A stretch of DNA of 8,930 nt from Ruminococcus sp. UBA6407 (GTDB lineage Bacteria > Bacillota > Clostridia > Oscillospirales > Ruminococcaceae): positions 1-8,930 of the forward strand of contig DJPR01000030.1 in assembly GCA_002438605.1 (NCBI GenBank), written 5' to 3'. The notes below the pieces were generated by a model. The model saw nothing but the letters and a program-made list of their open reading frames with translations. It was not told the DNA's origin and made no database searches. This document shows, one piece after another, positions 1 through 5,374 of the stretch; positions within the stretch are counted from its first letter, which is position 1; every line of letters starts with the position of its first letter. The position numbers and the translations under genes were made by a program.

Positions 1-93
1 AGCTGTAAAACGGCGTAGGTTCTTTTCAGCTTTGACTATCGCTGCTTAACTTCATAATCCTTGCGGTTAATGTGTCAAGTGTTATTGACAAAT

Positions 94-381
94 TCATTTG
101 ACTTTCATACTCAGCTTGACTTTCTGATAACTTTTGTAGAGTTTCAGAGCAATATGACGAATCACAGCAAGATTTTCACCGCTGTTATCCTTCCTGATAC
201 GACATCTGCCTTCATCAAAATTCACATCAAGACACCAATGCAAACTGTTTTCGATACCCCAATGCATCCGAACAGCTTCTGCAAACTGTGTTACATCTGT
301 AAGTAACGTGATAAAAAACCAATTTCCCGTGCTTTTTACTCCGTTTATAGCATCGACTCGCATCTGTCCCACACCCTGCAA
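94..381 (-). pseudogene. ISAs1-family transposase, C-terminal remnant
   Basis: The open frame of about 95 codons has no ATG at its upstream edge (first codon TTG) and no Shine-Dalgarno site. It carries the C-terminal signature of ISAs1/H-repeat DDE transposases: an AEAVRMHWGIENSLHW block, then LDVNFDEGRCRIRKDNSGEN and NLAVIRHIALKLYKS. Family members are usually about 350-400 residues, so only the last quarter remains. The catalytic N-terminal and central parts are absent because the frame runs into a palindromic repeat (404-426) and the terminator of the neighbouring ATPase gene. Positions 1-93, downstream of the stop, show no intact frame; I cannot identify the IS end there. This is a dead remnant with no expected activity, and the family call is firm. 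Confidence 0.85.
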
Positions 382-397
382 GGGTTTTCAGCCCTTG
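379..397. repeat. Small hairpin beside the transposase remnant
   Basis: Six-base arms CAAGGG (379-384) and CCCTTG (392-397) enclose a 7-base loop. It sits exactly where the transposase remnant begins and just before the larger palindrome at 404-426. It may be part of the same repeat or a relic of an insertion junction. No function can be assigned. Confidence 0.5.
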
Positions 398-403
398 ACC
401 TGA

Positions 404-440
404 CCAAAGGGTTATTAACCCTTTGGAAACCCAGTTTAAT
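404..440. repeat. Palindromic intergenic repeat, copy 1
   Basis: A perfect palindrome with 11-base arms (404-414 and 416-426) around a single central T. The core reads CCAAAGGGTTA / TAACCCTTTGG and is followed by AAACCCAGTTTAAT, which matches the right flank of the copy at 4917-4990 (AAACCCAATTTTAT). It lies between the transposase remnant and the terminator of the ABC ATPase gene. This is the shortest copy, preserving the core and about 14 bases of flank. Confidence 0.8.
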
Positions 441-445
441 CCCTT

Positions 446-482
446 TAGACAAATAAAAACGGCTGAACAAGTCAGCCGTTTT
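446..482 (-). terminator. Intrinsic terminator of the ABC ATPase gene
   Basis: On the minus strand, AAAACGGCTGA (472-482) pairs perfectly with TCAGCCGTTTT (456-466) across a 5-base loop. It is followed by a T-rich run (TTTTTATTTG). It starts 14 bases beyond the stop codon of the ATPase gene. The 11-bp perfect stem with a U-tract is a textbook Rho-independent terminator, and the A-rich side may also let it act on plus-strand transcripts. Confidence 0.93.
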
Positions 483-495
483 AAAAATTATCATA

Positions 496-1635
496 TTAGT
501 TAATGATTGTACGCTCTGTTTCCTTATCAAAGAGGTGAATCTTGTTAGGATCAATAGCAACCTTGATTTCGTCCTGCGGTTTAGCTGTTGAACGTGGTGA
601 AACTCTTGCAGTAAGCGGAATACCCTCGCATGTGAGGTAAAGATAAGTTTCAGCACCCATCATTTCTGTGATTTCAACATAGCAGTCGATAATACCTGTT
701 GTAGCGTTTGAGAGGTACATTTCCTCGTCATGTACGCTTTCAGGACGGATACCGAGAGTAACTTCCTTGCCAACGTAGTTAGCAAGCTCAGGAGTTACCT
801 TTGATTCAGGAATAGCAATCTGATATCTTACAGCACTTGACATTCTTGTGTCACGTGAACCAAATTCAACAACATACTGACCGTATTCTTCCTTGAGAAC
901 AGCATCAATGAAGTTCATCTGAGGTGAACCGAGGAAGCCTGCAACGAACTTGTTTACAGGACGCTCATAAAGATTCTGAGGAGTATCTATCTGCTGAACA
1001 AAACCGTCTTTCATAACAACGATTCTGTCACCCATTGTCATAGCTTCTGTCTGGTCATGAGTTACATAAATGAATGTTGTGCCGAGCTTCTTGTGGAGCT
1101 TTGAAATCTCTGTTCTCATCTGAGCACGAAGCTTAGCATCGAGGTTTGAAAGAGGCTCGTCGAGGAGGAATACCTTAGGTGAACGAACGATAGCACGACC
1201 AAGAGCAACTCTCTGACGCTGACCGCCTGACATAGCCTTAGGCTTTCTGTCGAGGAGGTGTGAGAGGTCAAGGATCTTAGCTGCTTCGTTTACCTTACGC
1301 TCGATTTCGTCCTTTGGAACCTTTCTGAGCTTAAGACCGAAAGCCATATTTTCAAATACAGTCATGTGAGGATAAAGAGCATAGTTCTGGAAAACCATTG
1401 CAATATCTCTGTCCTTAGGAGCGATATCGTTTACAAGACGGTCGCCGATGTAAAGCTCGCCCTCTGAAATTTCCTCAAGACCGGCAATCATTCTGAGGGT
1501 AGTTGACTTACCGCATCCTGATGGTCCAACGAGAATAATAAATTCCTTATCTCTGATTTCTAAGTTTACGTCTGAAACGGCAACTACATTGCCCGGATAT
1601 TTTTTGTAAATTCCTTTTAAAGTTAAACCTGCCAT
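496..1635 (-). CDS. ugpC: Sugar ABC transporter ATP-binding protein (MsmK/UgpC/MalK type)
   Basis: 379 aa, the usual length of the carbohydrate-uptake (CUT1) importer ATPases. The nucleotide-binding domain shows Walker [10 protein letters not shown] (37-45), Q-loop Q83, signature SGGQ (136-139) with QRVALGRA, Walker B VFLLDEP (155-161), D-loop SNLDAKLR and H-loop His193. The last third (about 235-379) is the TOBE/OB-fold regulatory domain of this subfamily. It powers import of oligosaccharides or glycerol phosphate from the inner face of the membrane. I chose the ATG at 1635 because AAGGA lies 9 bases upstream; an upstream in-frame TTG at 1653 overlaps that site. No permease or binding-protein gene adjoins it, and the gene has its own promoter and terminator. 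I therefore infer a shared ATPase that energises several importers, as MsmK and MsiK do. The substrate cannot be read from sequence, and the symbol follows common database naming, not a shown substrate. Confidence 0.93.
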   Translation of the reverse strand: MAGLTLKGIYKKYPGNVVAVSDVNLEIRDKEFIILVGPSGCGKSTTLRMIAGLEEISEGELYIGDRLVNDIAPKDRDIAMVFQNYALYPHMTVFENMAFGLKLRKVPKDEIERKVNEAAKILDLSHLLDRKPKAMSGGQRQRVALGRAIVRSPKVFLLDEPLSNLDAKLRAQMRTEISKLHKKLGTTFIYVTHDQTEAMTMGDRIVVMKDGFVQQIDTPQNLYERPVNKFVAGFLGSPQMNFIDAVLKEEYGQYVVEFGSRDTRMSSAVRYQIAIPESKVTPELANYVGKEVTLGIRPESVHDEEMYLSNATTGIIDCYVEITEMMGAETYLYLTCEGIPLTARVSPRSTAKPQDEIKVAIDPNKIHLFDKETERTIIN

Positions 1636-1644
1636 TAAATCCAA

Positions 1645-1651
1645 TCCTTCC
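1645..1651 (-). promoter_or_regulatory. Ribosome-binding site of the ABC ATPase gene
   Basis: GGAAGGA on the minus strand places AAGGA 9 bases before the ATG at 1635. This decides the start codon, since the longer frame opening with TTG at 1653 would begin upstream of and include this site. Confidence 0.8.
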
Positions 1652-1666
1652 AAATTATTTTTGCTA

Positions 1667-1730
1667 ATGCTATATATTATTTTAGTATCGGCACTGAAAT
1701 GTCGATGCTATATCTCTTAGTATCAGCCAC
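1667..1730 (-). repeat. Tandem imperfect repeat in the leader of the ABC ATPase gene
   Basis: Two similar units of 26-27 bases lie at 1667-1693 and 1705-1730. Read on the minus strand, each runs GTG-(G/C)C-(T)GATACTAA, then an A/T stretch, then ATATAGCAT. They are separated by 11 bases. The upstream-most unit can also fold as GCT(G)ATA...TATAGC. Both units fall between the predicted transcription start (about 1730) and the ribosome-binding site. They could be paired operator sites for a sugar-responsive repressor or an RNA structure; no known motif is recognised. Confidence 0.65.
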
Positions 1731-1736
1731 AATAAT

Positions 1737-1765
1737 ATAATATCAAATTTCTCTTTAATTTTCAA
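1737..1765 (-). promoter_or_regulatory. Promoter of the ABC ATPase gene
   Basis: On the minus strand, TTGAAA (1760-1765) and TATTAT (1737-1742) are separated by exactly 17 bases of A/T-rich spacer. This fits a vegetative sigma-A promoter with one mismatch in each box. The predicted start near 1730 leaves a leader of about 95 bases that contains the tandem repeat. Confidence 0.8.
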
Positions 1766-1789
1766 TACGCTAAATTCCCAAACTTGCAA

Positions 1790-2569
1790 TTATTTGTTTA
1801 TCAAATATGACGAAAAAATAACAAAGTTTTTCCTGCAAAAAAACTCGAAATCAAGCGGTAAAAATAACTTTTCAACATCTTTGTGCAATAACTCTATACA
1901 TTGACCTTTTCCCAGATTTTCGGGCAATTCCAGTCCTCCGACTGATAAACGCATTAATTTTTCAACATGGTTTTCAACACTCGCAAACATTCTTTTGACC
2001 TGATGATATTTCCCCTCGAAAAGTTGTATAAATGCCCAATTTTCGTTGTTTTCTACGGTCATAACCCTTGCGGGCATACACTTTTCGCCATTTTCCAATA
2101 CCATTTCACTTTCAAATTTGTTAATATATTTATCTTGGAATGGTCTGTCAAGTTTCACAAGGTAAATTTTAGGCACATGATGCTTGGGTGAAAGTATCCT
2201 GTGAGCAAGCTCTCCGTCATCTGTCAGCAGGACAAGTCCGAGCGTGTCCTTATCAAGACGGCCGGCAGGAAAAAGTCCCTTTACTCTCATTTCAGGCGGT
2301 ACAAGCTCCAGCACTGATGCACCGTCCCTGCTGTCCGTAGAACAGACATATCCCTCCGGCTTGTTCAGCAGAATATAGGTGTTTTTACGGTAGGAAAGCT
2401 CCCTGTCCTCCACCGAAACCGTATTTTGTTCAGGATTTATCTTTGCATCGGAGCTTTTTACGGGTATACCGTCAATCTTTATCTGTCCCTTTTTCACAAG
2501 CTGTTTTACCTGACTTCTGCTGTATTCGGTACGGTCGGCAATAAATTTATCTATTCTTATCTGCGGCAT
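1790..2569 (-). CDS. RsuA-type 16S rRNA pseudouridine synthase
   Basis: 259 aa. An N-terminal S4 RNA-binding domain (about 1-60: RIDKFIADRTEYSRSQVKQL) precedes the RsuA/RluB/E/F catalytic domain. Visible motifs are LLNKPEGYVCST (68-79), the catalytic-aspartate motif AGRLDKDTLGLVLLTDDG (Asp106) and EGKYHQVKRMF (185-195), which is typical of this subfamily. The enzyme converts a uridine of rRNA, probably of 16S rRNA as in RsuA, to pseudouridine; the exact position is inferred from the family. ATG at 2569 follows AAAGGAT by 6 bases. The C-terminus runs about 17 residues past the conserved LFLPLDF block as an aromatic tail that looks unconserved. No clear terminator follows; the promoter of the ATPase gene begins about 25 bases beyond the stop. 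It diverges from the DUF4830-like gene. Confidence 0.9.
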   Translation of the reverse strand: MPQIRIDKFIADRTEYSRSQVKQLVKKGQIKIDGIPVKSSDAKINPEQNTVSVEDRELSYRKNTYILLNKPEGYVCSTDSRDGASVLELVPPEMRVKGLFPAGRLDKDTLGLVLLTDDGELAHRILSPKHHVPKIYLVKLDRPFQDKYINKFESEMVLENGEKCMPARVMTVENNENWAFIQLFEGKYHQVKRMFASVENHVEKLMRLSVGGLELPENLGKGQCIELLHKDVEKLFLPLDFEFFCRKNFVIFSSYLINK

Positions 2570-2633
2570 TTTTTATCCTTTCTTTTAAAACCTGTACATT
2601 TTTCTGAAGTTTGTGCATATACATTAATAAGAC

Positions 2634-2640
2634 AGGAGGT
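2634..2640 (+). promoter_or_regulatory. Ribosome-binding site deciding the start of the DUF4830-like gene
   Basis: AGGAGGT lies 6 bases ahead of the ATG at 2647. The frame is open further upstream, but this site and the signal-anchor pattern of the protein (MKKYTK then a hydrophobic run) fix the start. Confidence 0.85.
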
Positions 2641-2646
2641 TTAAAT

Positions 2647-3069
2647 ATGAAAAAATATACTAAAATTGCTTTGATAGCAGGAATTATTCTCATTGCAGTC
2701 TTTATTGCCATGCCTGAAGCCGAGTCCGAGGATACTCCCGTTTCCGCAGTTTCAGCCGAAACCGCCGCCGAACGCTTTAACTACTTCGGCTCTCATGGCT
2801 GGGATGTTGAGGAGATGTACAGTCAAAAGGTTATCATTCCCGAAAAATTTAACAGCGTCTACGAGCAGTATGCGGTAATACAGGATAAACAGGGACTCCC
2901 TTTGCGTGAACATGCAGGTGAAGAAGCTCTGCTATACGTCTATAAAGTAAAAAACTACAGCCCTGACGGCAATAATTTGCTGGCAGAGCTGCTTGTATGC
3001 GATAATGTAGCTGTTGCGTCCATGGTTTACAGCGAGGACCAGGGAAGCCTGCGGTTAAATGTACATTAA
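2647..3069 (+). CDS. DUF4830-like membrane-anchored protein
   Basis: 140 aa. Residues 1-5 are basic (MKKYTK) and 6-22 form one hydrophobic segment (IALIAGIILIAVFIAM), a signal-anchor or uncleaved signal peptide. There is no lipobox cysteine. The outside part resembles DUF4830 proteins of Clostridia: RFNYFGSHGWDVEE, then VIIPEKFNSVYEQYAVIQDKQG and a block with YVYKVKNY. I recognise the family by this pattern from memory; its function is unknown. The rest is probably extracytoplasmic. A typical promoter is not evident in the short divergent gap (2570-2633). The gene converges on the DUF4870-like gene with only 24 bases between stop codons. Confidence 0.8.
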   Translation: MKKYTKIALIAGIILIAVFIAMPEAESEDTPVSAVSAETAAERFNYFGSHGWDVEEMYSQKVIIPEKFNSVYEQYAVIQDKQGLPLREHAGEEALLYVYKVKNYSPDGNNLLAELLVCDNVAVASMVYSEDQGSLRLNVH

Positions 3070-3082
3070 ATGCACATTTAAT
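3065..3082. repeat. Perfect palindrome between convergent stop codons
   Basis: ATTAAATG (3065-3072) and CATTTAAT (3075-3082) are perfect inverted arms around CA. The left arm contains the TAA stop of the plus-strand gene, and the palindrome ends 11 bases before the stop of the minus-strand gene. A/T-rich and without a T-run, it is a weak terminator at best and could be a protein-binding site. Confidence 0.5.
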
Positions 3083-3093
3083 GAGCCTTGATA

Positions 3094-3459
3094 TTATTTA
3101 AAAATCTCAAGCTCTCCGATAAACGGGATTCTTATTGCCTTTCCGTTAGCCGCAGAAATCATTAAAAGAATCATTGCAGCAAAACAGACAACTGAAATCA
3201 GCCATTGAATTATTCCGCCGATAACAGGCAAAAAGCTGAAAATTTTGCCCACAATGCCCAGTGCAATGCTTGCAAGCAGAAGGTCAAAGGCTTGATTTGC
3301 ATGGAATTTGCAGAATGAGGAATTCTTATCCGCAACGTAAGGCAGAAAGAACAAAATCCACAAGTAAGAAATAATGCAAACAGCCTTATTCTTCTGCATA
3401 TCAGACATATCAAATGATGCCTGAGCCTGTTCATCATTAAATTGATCCAAAAATTCCAT
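3094..3459 (-). CDS. DUF4870/Tic20-like small membrane protein
   Basis: 121 aa, with a polar N-terminus (1-24) followed by three predicted membrane helices at about 25-42 (AVCIISYLWILFFLPYV), 57-80 and 82-103. The segment DKNSSFCKFHANQAFDLLL (44-62) is the hallmark of DUF4870 (Tic20-like) proteins, where a conserved F-H-x-N-Q sits between helices one and two. The function of this bacterial family is unknown. ATG at 3459 is chosen because AGGAGG lies 7 bases upstream; the frame extends further but without a ribosome-binding site. It is the last gene of the operon, 54 bases after nrdR. Confidence 0.85.
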   Translation of the reverse strand: MEFLDQFNDEQAQASFDMSDMQKNKAVCIISYLWILFFLPYVADKNSSFCKFHANQAFDLLLASIALGIVGKIFSFLPVIGGIIQWLISVVCFAAMILLMISAANGKAIRIPFIGELEIFK

Positions 3460-3487
3460 AAAATATCCTCCTAAATTATTTATCAGA

Positions 3488-3512
3488 CCTTTGCACAAAT
3501 TGATGTGCAAGG
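3488..3512 (-). other. Hairpin between nrdR and the DUF4870-like gene
   Basis: CCTTGCACA and TGTGCAAAGG form a stem of 9 bp with one bulged A and a 6-base loop. It starts 1-2 bases after the nrdR stop codon. No T-run follows on the minus strand, so it is more likely an RNA-stabilising or processing element than a terminator. It could still reduce expression of the last gene. Confidence 0.5.
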
Positions 3513-3513
3513 A

Positions 3514-3969
3514 TTACTGAGCTGATTTATTGCCAAGTTCGCTGATAGCAGCAATAAAGCCCTCTACATCAGTAAAATCCTTGTATACAGAGGCAAACCG
3601 CACATAAGCTATTGCGTCTATTTTTTTCAGCTGATTCAGCGTAATTTCACCTATTTCAGTTGACGTTATAAGCGTTCTCATTTCATTTTCGCATAAATTT
3701 TCTATGTAATCGGCTATTGAGTCCACCTGCTGTATAGATACGGGACGTTTTTTTATTGCAGTAAAAATCCCTGATATCAGCTTATTTCTGTTGAACTGTT
3801 CATATGTTCCGTCACGCTTTTCCACCATGATAAGCGGCATTTCAACCACCTCATAAGTGGTAAATCTTTTCTGGCAGTTCATACATTCACGTCTTCGGCG
3901 TTTTTTTTCGTCGGTAGGTCTTGAGTCTATGACCTTTGATTCGGTATGTCCGCAATAAGGACAATGCAT
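3514..3969 (-). CDS. nrdR: Transcriptional repressor NrdR
   Basis: 151 aa, the standard NrdR length. A zinc ribbon occupies residues 1-40 with Cys3, Cys6, Cys29 and Cys32 and the typical CPYCGHTESKVIDSRP and RRRRECMNCQKRFTTYE sequences. The ATP-cone domain (about 47-137) begins VEKRDGTYEQFNRNKLI and ends AYVRFASVYKDF. In this family the ATP cone senses ATP and dATP, and the protein represses ribonucleotide reductase genes by binding NrdR boxes. ATG at 3969 lies 6 bases after GGAGGAAG. It is the second gene of the operon, 17 bases after the sugar-isomerase-like gene. No ribonucleotide reductase gene and no convincing NrdR box is in the window, so its targets lie elsewhere. Confidence 0.97.
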   Translation of the reverse strand: MHCPYCGHTESKVIDSRPTDEKKRRRRECMNCQKRFTTYEVVEMPLIMVEKRDGTYEQFNRNKLISGIFTAIKKRPVSIQQVDSIADYIENLCENEMRTLITSTEIGEITLNQLKKIDAIAYVRFASVYKDFTDVEGFIAAISELGNKSAQ

Positions 3970-3986
3970 ATGCTTCCTCCGTAATA

Positions 3987-4778
3987 TTATTTTTCCAGAC
4001 CTTTTATCATGTTATCAAGAACGTTATAGTTGTTTACAAGGTCTGAAATTCCTGAAAATCCGCCCTTATAAAGCTCAAGAATGACTGAACATTCAGGAGA
4101 TTGTTCATAAAGCTCGGCAAGAAATTTCTTTACATTAAAGCTGCCTTTTCCGATTAAAAGGCAGTCGCCTTTCTCGCCGCTGTCGCTTATATGGACGTGA
4201 GCAATTTTTCCGCCCAGAGCCTTTACGAAGTCAAAAGGATTTTCTTTTGCTCTTACTGCCTGTTTGGTATCAAGAACAAAGCTTATATCATCGCCAAGCA
4301 TTTTTGAAATTTCCTTAGCAAAAGAAAGTGAGCCGCTCAAACAGCGCGACACATTTTCAAGAGCAACATTAACTCCGAATTCTTTGCCTATATTGCGTAG
4401 CTTTGTATATCGTTCACAAAACATTTCCCTTGAAGCAGAAGGACCTCCCTTATGACCATGAAGCACGAAAATTTCCGCCCCTACAATATTCATAAAGCTG
4501 AAAAACCTTTTATAGTAGTCGGTAATATCGTTCATACGTCTGGGGTAATCGGAAAACAGCATCAAAGGCTCGATTTCACATGTAAATGGGTGTACAGAAC
4601 GGCATGAAACGTCAAAACGCTTCATTGTTTCGGCAAGGCTTTGAGCAAACACCTTATTAAGTTCGGAATGAGTATTTACAAAAATTTCGACATGAGGTAC
4701 ACCGTTTAAAGCAAGATCATACAGGCTGTCCTCAAGAAGCCTTGGATACAGACAAGCTGTTGAAACACCTGCTTTCAA
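3987..4778 (-). CDS. Sugar phosphate isomerase/epimerase-like TIM-barrel protein
   Basis: 263 aa, fitting the xylose isomerase-like/AP endonuclease 2 superfamily. The visible metal- and substrate-site pattern is VEIFV (Glu31), VHPF (His63), FVLHGHKGG (His107), VALENVS (Glu141), FVLDTKQA (Asp170), HVHISDSG (His194, His196), GKGSFNVKKF (211-220) and VILELYKG (Glu235). Members bind a divalent metal and isomerise or epimerise sugars or inositols, or act as AP endonucleases; length and motifs do not settle which. The start is TTG at 4778, with GGAGG 7 bases upstream; no ATG occurs before codon 52. It is first in an operon with nrdR. A metabolic link to NrdR is not evident. Confidence 0.85.
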   Translation of the reverse strand: MKAGVSTACLYPRLLEDSLYDLALNGVPHVEIFVNTHSELNKVFAQSLAETMKRFDVSCRSVHPFTCEIEPLMLFSDYPRRMNDITDYYKRFFSFMNIVGAEIFVLHGHKGGPSASREMFCERYTKLRNIGKEFGVNVALENVSRCLSGSLSFAKEISKMLGDDISFVLDTKQAVRAKENPFDFVKALGGKIAHVHISDSGEKGDCLLIGKGSFNVKKFLAELYEQSPECSVILELYKGGFSGISDLVNNYNVLDNMIKGLEK

Positions 4779-4785
4779 AGCTGCA

Positions 4786-4790
4786 CCTCC
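4786..4790 (-). promoter_or_regulatory. Ribosome-binding site supporting a TTG start
   Basis: GGAGG on the minus strand is spaced 7 bases from the TTG at 4776-4778. This supports TTG initiation of the isomerase-like gene, as no ATG or GTG lies at suitable distance. Confidence 0.8.
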
Positions 4791-4809
4791 AAAAATAATT
4801 TATGCCTTA

Positions 4810-4838
4810 ATTATACACATTTTTCTTTGTATTGTCAA
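4810..4838 (-). promoter_or_regulatory. Perfect-consensus promoter of the isomerase-nrdR operon
   Basis: On the minus strand, TTGACA (4833-4838) and TATAAT (4810-4815) are separated by 17 bases, with TG at -15/-14 (GTGTATAAT). Every position of both boxes matches the sigma-A consensus. The predicted start is near 4803, giving a leader of about 25 bases. The rather weak TTG start codon may offset this strong promoter. Confidence 0.92.
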
Positions 4839-4916
4839 GGAAAAATCAAAGGAGAACCGCACAAAAATTGTCCTGCCTTGCGTATTAAAAGTCAGACTAC
4901 GCATAAACTTGAAAGA

Positions 4917-4990
4917 ATAAAATCGGGTTTCCAAAGGGATATTATCCCTTTGGAAACCCAATTTTATGAGTTGTCGCAAACTATATGCTG
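4917..4990. repeat. Palindromic intergenic repeat, copy 2 (large hairpin)
   Basis: Arms 4925-4941 and 4943-4959 form a perfect 17-bp stem around a single T (GGGTTTCCAAAGGGATA / TATCCCTTTGGAAACCC). They extend through one mismatch to 25 bp (4917-4967). The right flank through about 4988 (ATGAGTTGTCGCAAACTATATG) is the reverse complement, with few changes, of the sequence preceding the copy near 8897. The element is therefore inverted relative to that copy and is longer than its palindrome. It lies between divergent genes and has no coding capacity. Confidence 0.85.
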
Positions 4991-5175
4991 TAAAAGCTTA
5001 TAAGCCCTTTTTGATTTTTCAACAAATTAAATTTGAAAGTTTAAAAAACAGCAAAATTAAAAATTCTCTTAAATAAACATAATAAAACCAGCAGAGTAAA
5101 AAATATTTGTCCAGTATAGTAAAAACTTCCTCGTTTCATTACGCCGCAATAGGCTAAAATAATCTTTAATAACGC

Positions 5176-5204
5176 TTTTAAACTGTTCTGAATACAGTTT
5201 AAAA
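5176..5204. promoter_or_regulatory. Perfect 10-bp inverted repeat upstream of the PFL promoter
   Basis: TTTTAAACTG (5176-5185) and CAGTTTAAAA (5195-5204) are perfect inverted arms with a 9-base centre. Half-site spacing of roughly two helical turns suits a dimeric DNA-binding protein. It lies about 85 bases upstream of the -35 box. No known consensus is matched with confidence. Confidence 0.5.
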
Positions 5205-5222
5205 TGTCAATTGTTGAAAACT

Positions 5223-5247
5223 AACAGCACTATTTCCGCTGTTTTTT
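5223..5247 (+). terminator. Terminator-like hairpin ahead of the PFL promoter
   Basis: AACAGC (5223-5228) pairs with GCTGTT (5238-5243) across a 9-base loop and runs into six T's (5242-5247). The stem is short, so termination strength is uncertain. No gene on the plus strand precedes it within the window, so it may block stray transcription into the operon or be a relic. Confidence 0.45.
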
Positions 5248-5253
5248 CTATAA

Positions 5254-5294
5254 GTTAAATTTAACCGTTTATTGCCGTCGGTTAACATGTTGAC
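5254..5294 (+). promoter_or_regulatory. Nested inverted repeats at the PFL promoter, possible operator
   Basis: Three overlapping symmetries are visible: the palindrome GTTAAATTTAAC (5254-5265); TTAACCG (5261-5267) facing CGGTTAA (5279-5285) over 11 bases; and GTTAA-CATG-TTGAC (5281-5294). The last overlaps the -35 box and matches the inner part of the Rex (NADH-sensing repressor) pattern GTTAA-N4-TTAAC with one mismatch, but its outer bases do not match. Redox control of pyruvate formate-lyase would make sense; the assignment is tentative. Confidence 0.4.
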
Positions 5295-5319
5295 TTTTTG
5301 AATTGCAATATGTTATCAT
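5290..5319 (+). promoter_or_regulatory. Promoter of the split pyruvate formate-lyase operon
   Basis: TTGACT (5290-5295) and TATCAT (5314-5319) are 18 bases apart, with an extended -10 TGT directly before TATCAT. Transcription would start near 5326, giving a leader of about 50 bases. This also argues against the upstream in-frame start at 5303, which lies inside the promoter. Confidence 0.75.
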
Positions 5320-5325
5320 GTTTAT

Positions 5326-5354
5326 GCAGGCAAAAGTCTGCCGACTTAACGGCA
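5326..5354 (+). other. Mutually exclusive hairpins in the PFL leader
   Basis: GCAGGC (5326-5331) pairs with GTCTGC (5336-5341, one G-U) over an AAAA loop, right at the predicted 5' end of the transcript. TGCCG (5339-5343) can instead pair with CGGCA (5350-5354). The two stems share bases 5339-5341, so only one can form fully. A 5'-terminal hairpin commonly stabilises mRNA; a switch role is speculative. Confidence 0.45.
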
Positions 5355-5360
5355 ATACCA

Positions 5361-5366
5361 AAGGAG
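5361..5366 (+). promoter_or_regulatory. Ribosome-binding site of the PFL core gene
   Basis: AAGGAG lies 8 bases before the ATG at 5375. The ATG at 5369 is only 2 bases away and is too close, so 5375 is taken as the start. Confidence 0.85.
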
Positions 5367-5374
5367 AGATGTTT

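Larger units (their letters stand above)
4839..5289. other. Long A/T-rich intergenic region upstream of the PFL promoter
   Basis: No coding region is supported here. It contains, in order, a weak hairpin (TGCGTA 4879-4884 / TACGCA 4898-4903), the large palindrome at 4917-4967, an imperfect direct repeat CCAG-(C/T)A-(G/T)AGTAAAAA at 5088-5102 and 5111-5125, the inverted repeat at 5176-5204, a terminator-like hairpin at 5223-5247 and the palindrome at 5254-5265. The rest (4990-5085) is A/T-rich with nothing recognisable. Confidence 0.7.

Noticed and set aside
345..656. Minus-strand frame over the ATPase terminator and gene end
   Set aside because: It overlaps the conserved ATPase gene in another frame and reads through the terminator hairpin; no protein family is recognisable.
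1967..2191. Plus-strand frame inside the pseudouridine synthase gene
   Set aside because: It is opposite a well-conserved enzyme and has no ribosome-binding site or motif.
5254..5265. GTTAAATTTAAC as a Rex operator
   Set aside because: The half-sites are spaced by 2 bases where Rex sites have 4. Only the weaker match at 5281-5294 has the right spacing.
5303..5374. Longer N-terminus for the PFL core starting at 5303
   Set aside because: The first codon is TTG inside the predicted promoter. A good AAGGAG sits 8 bases before the ATG at 5375, where homology to PflB begins.
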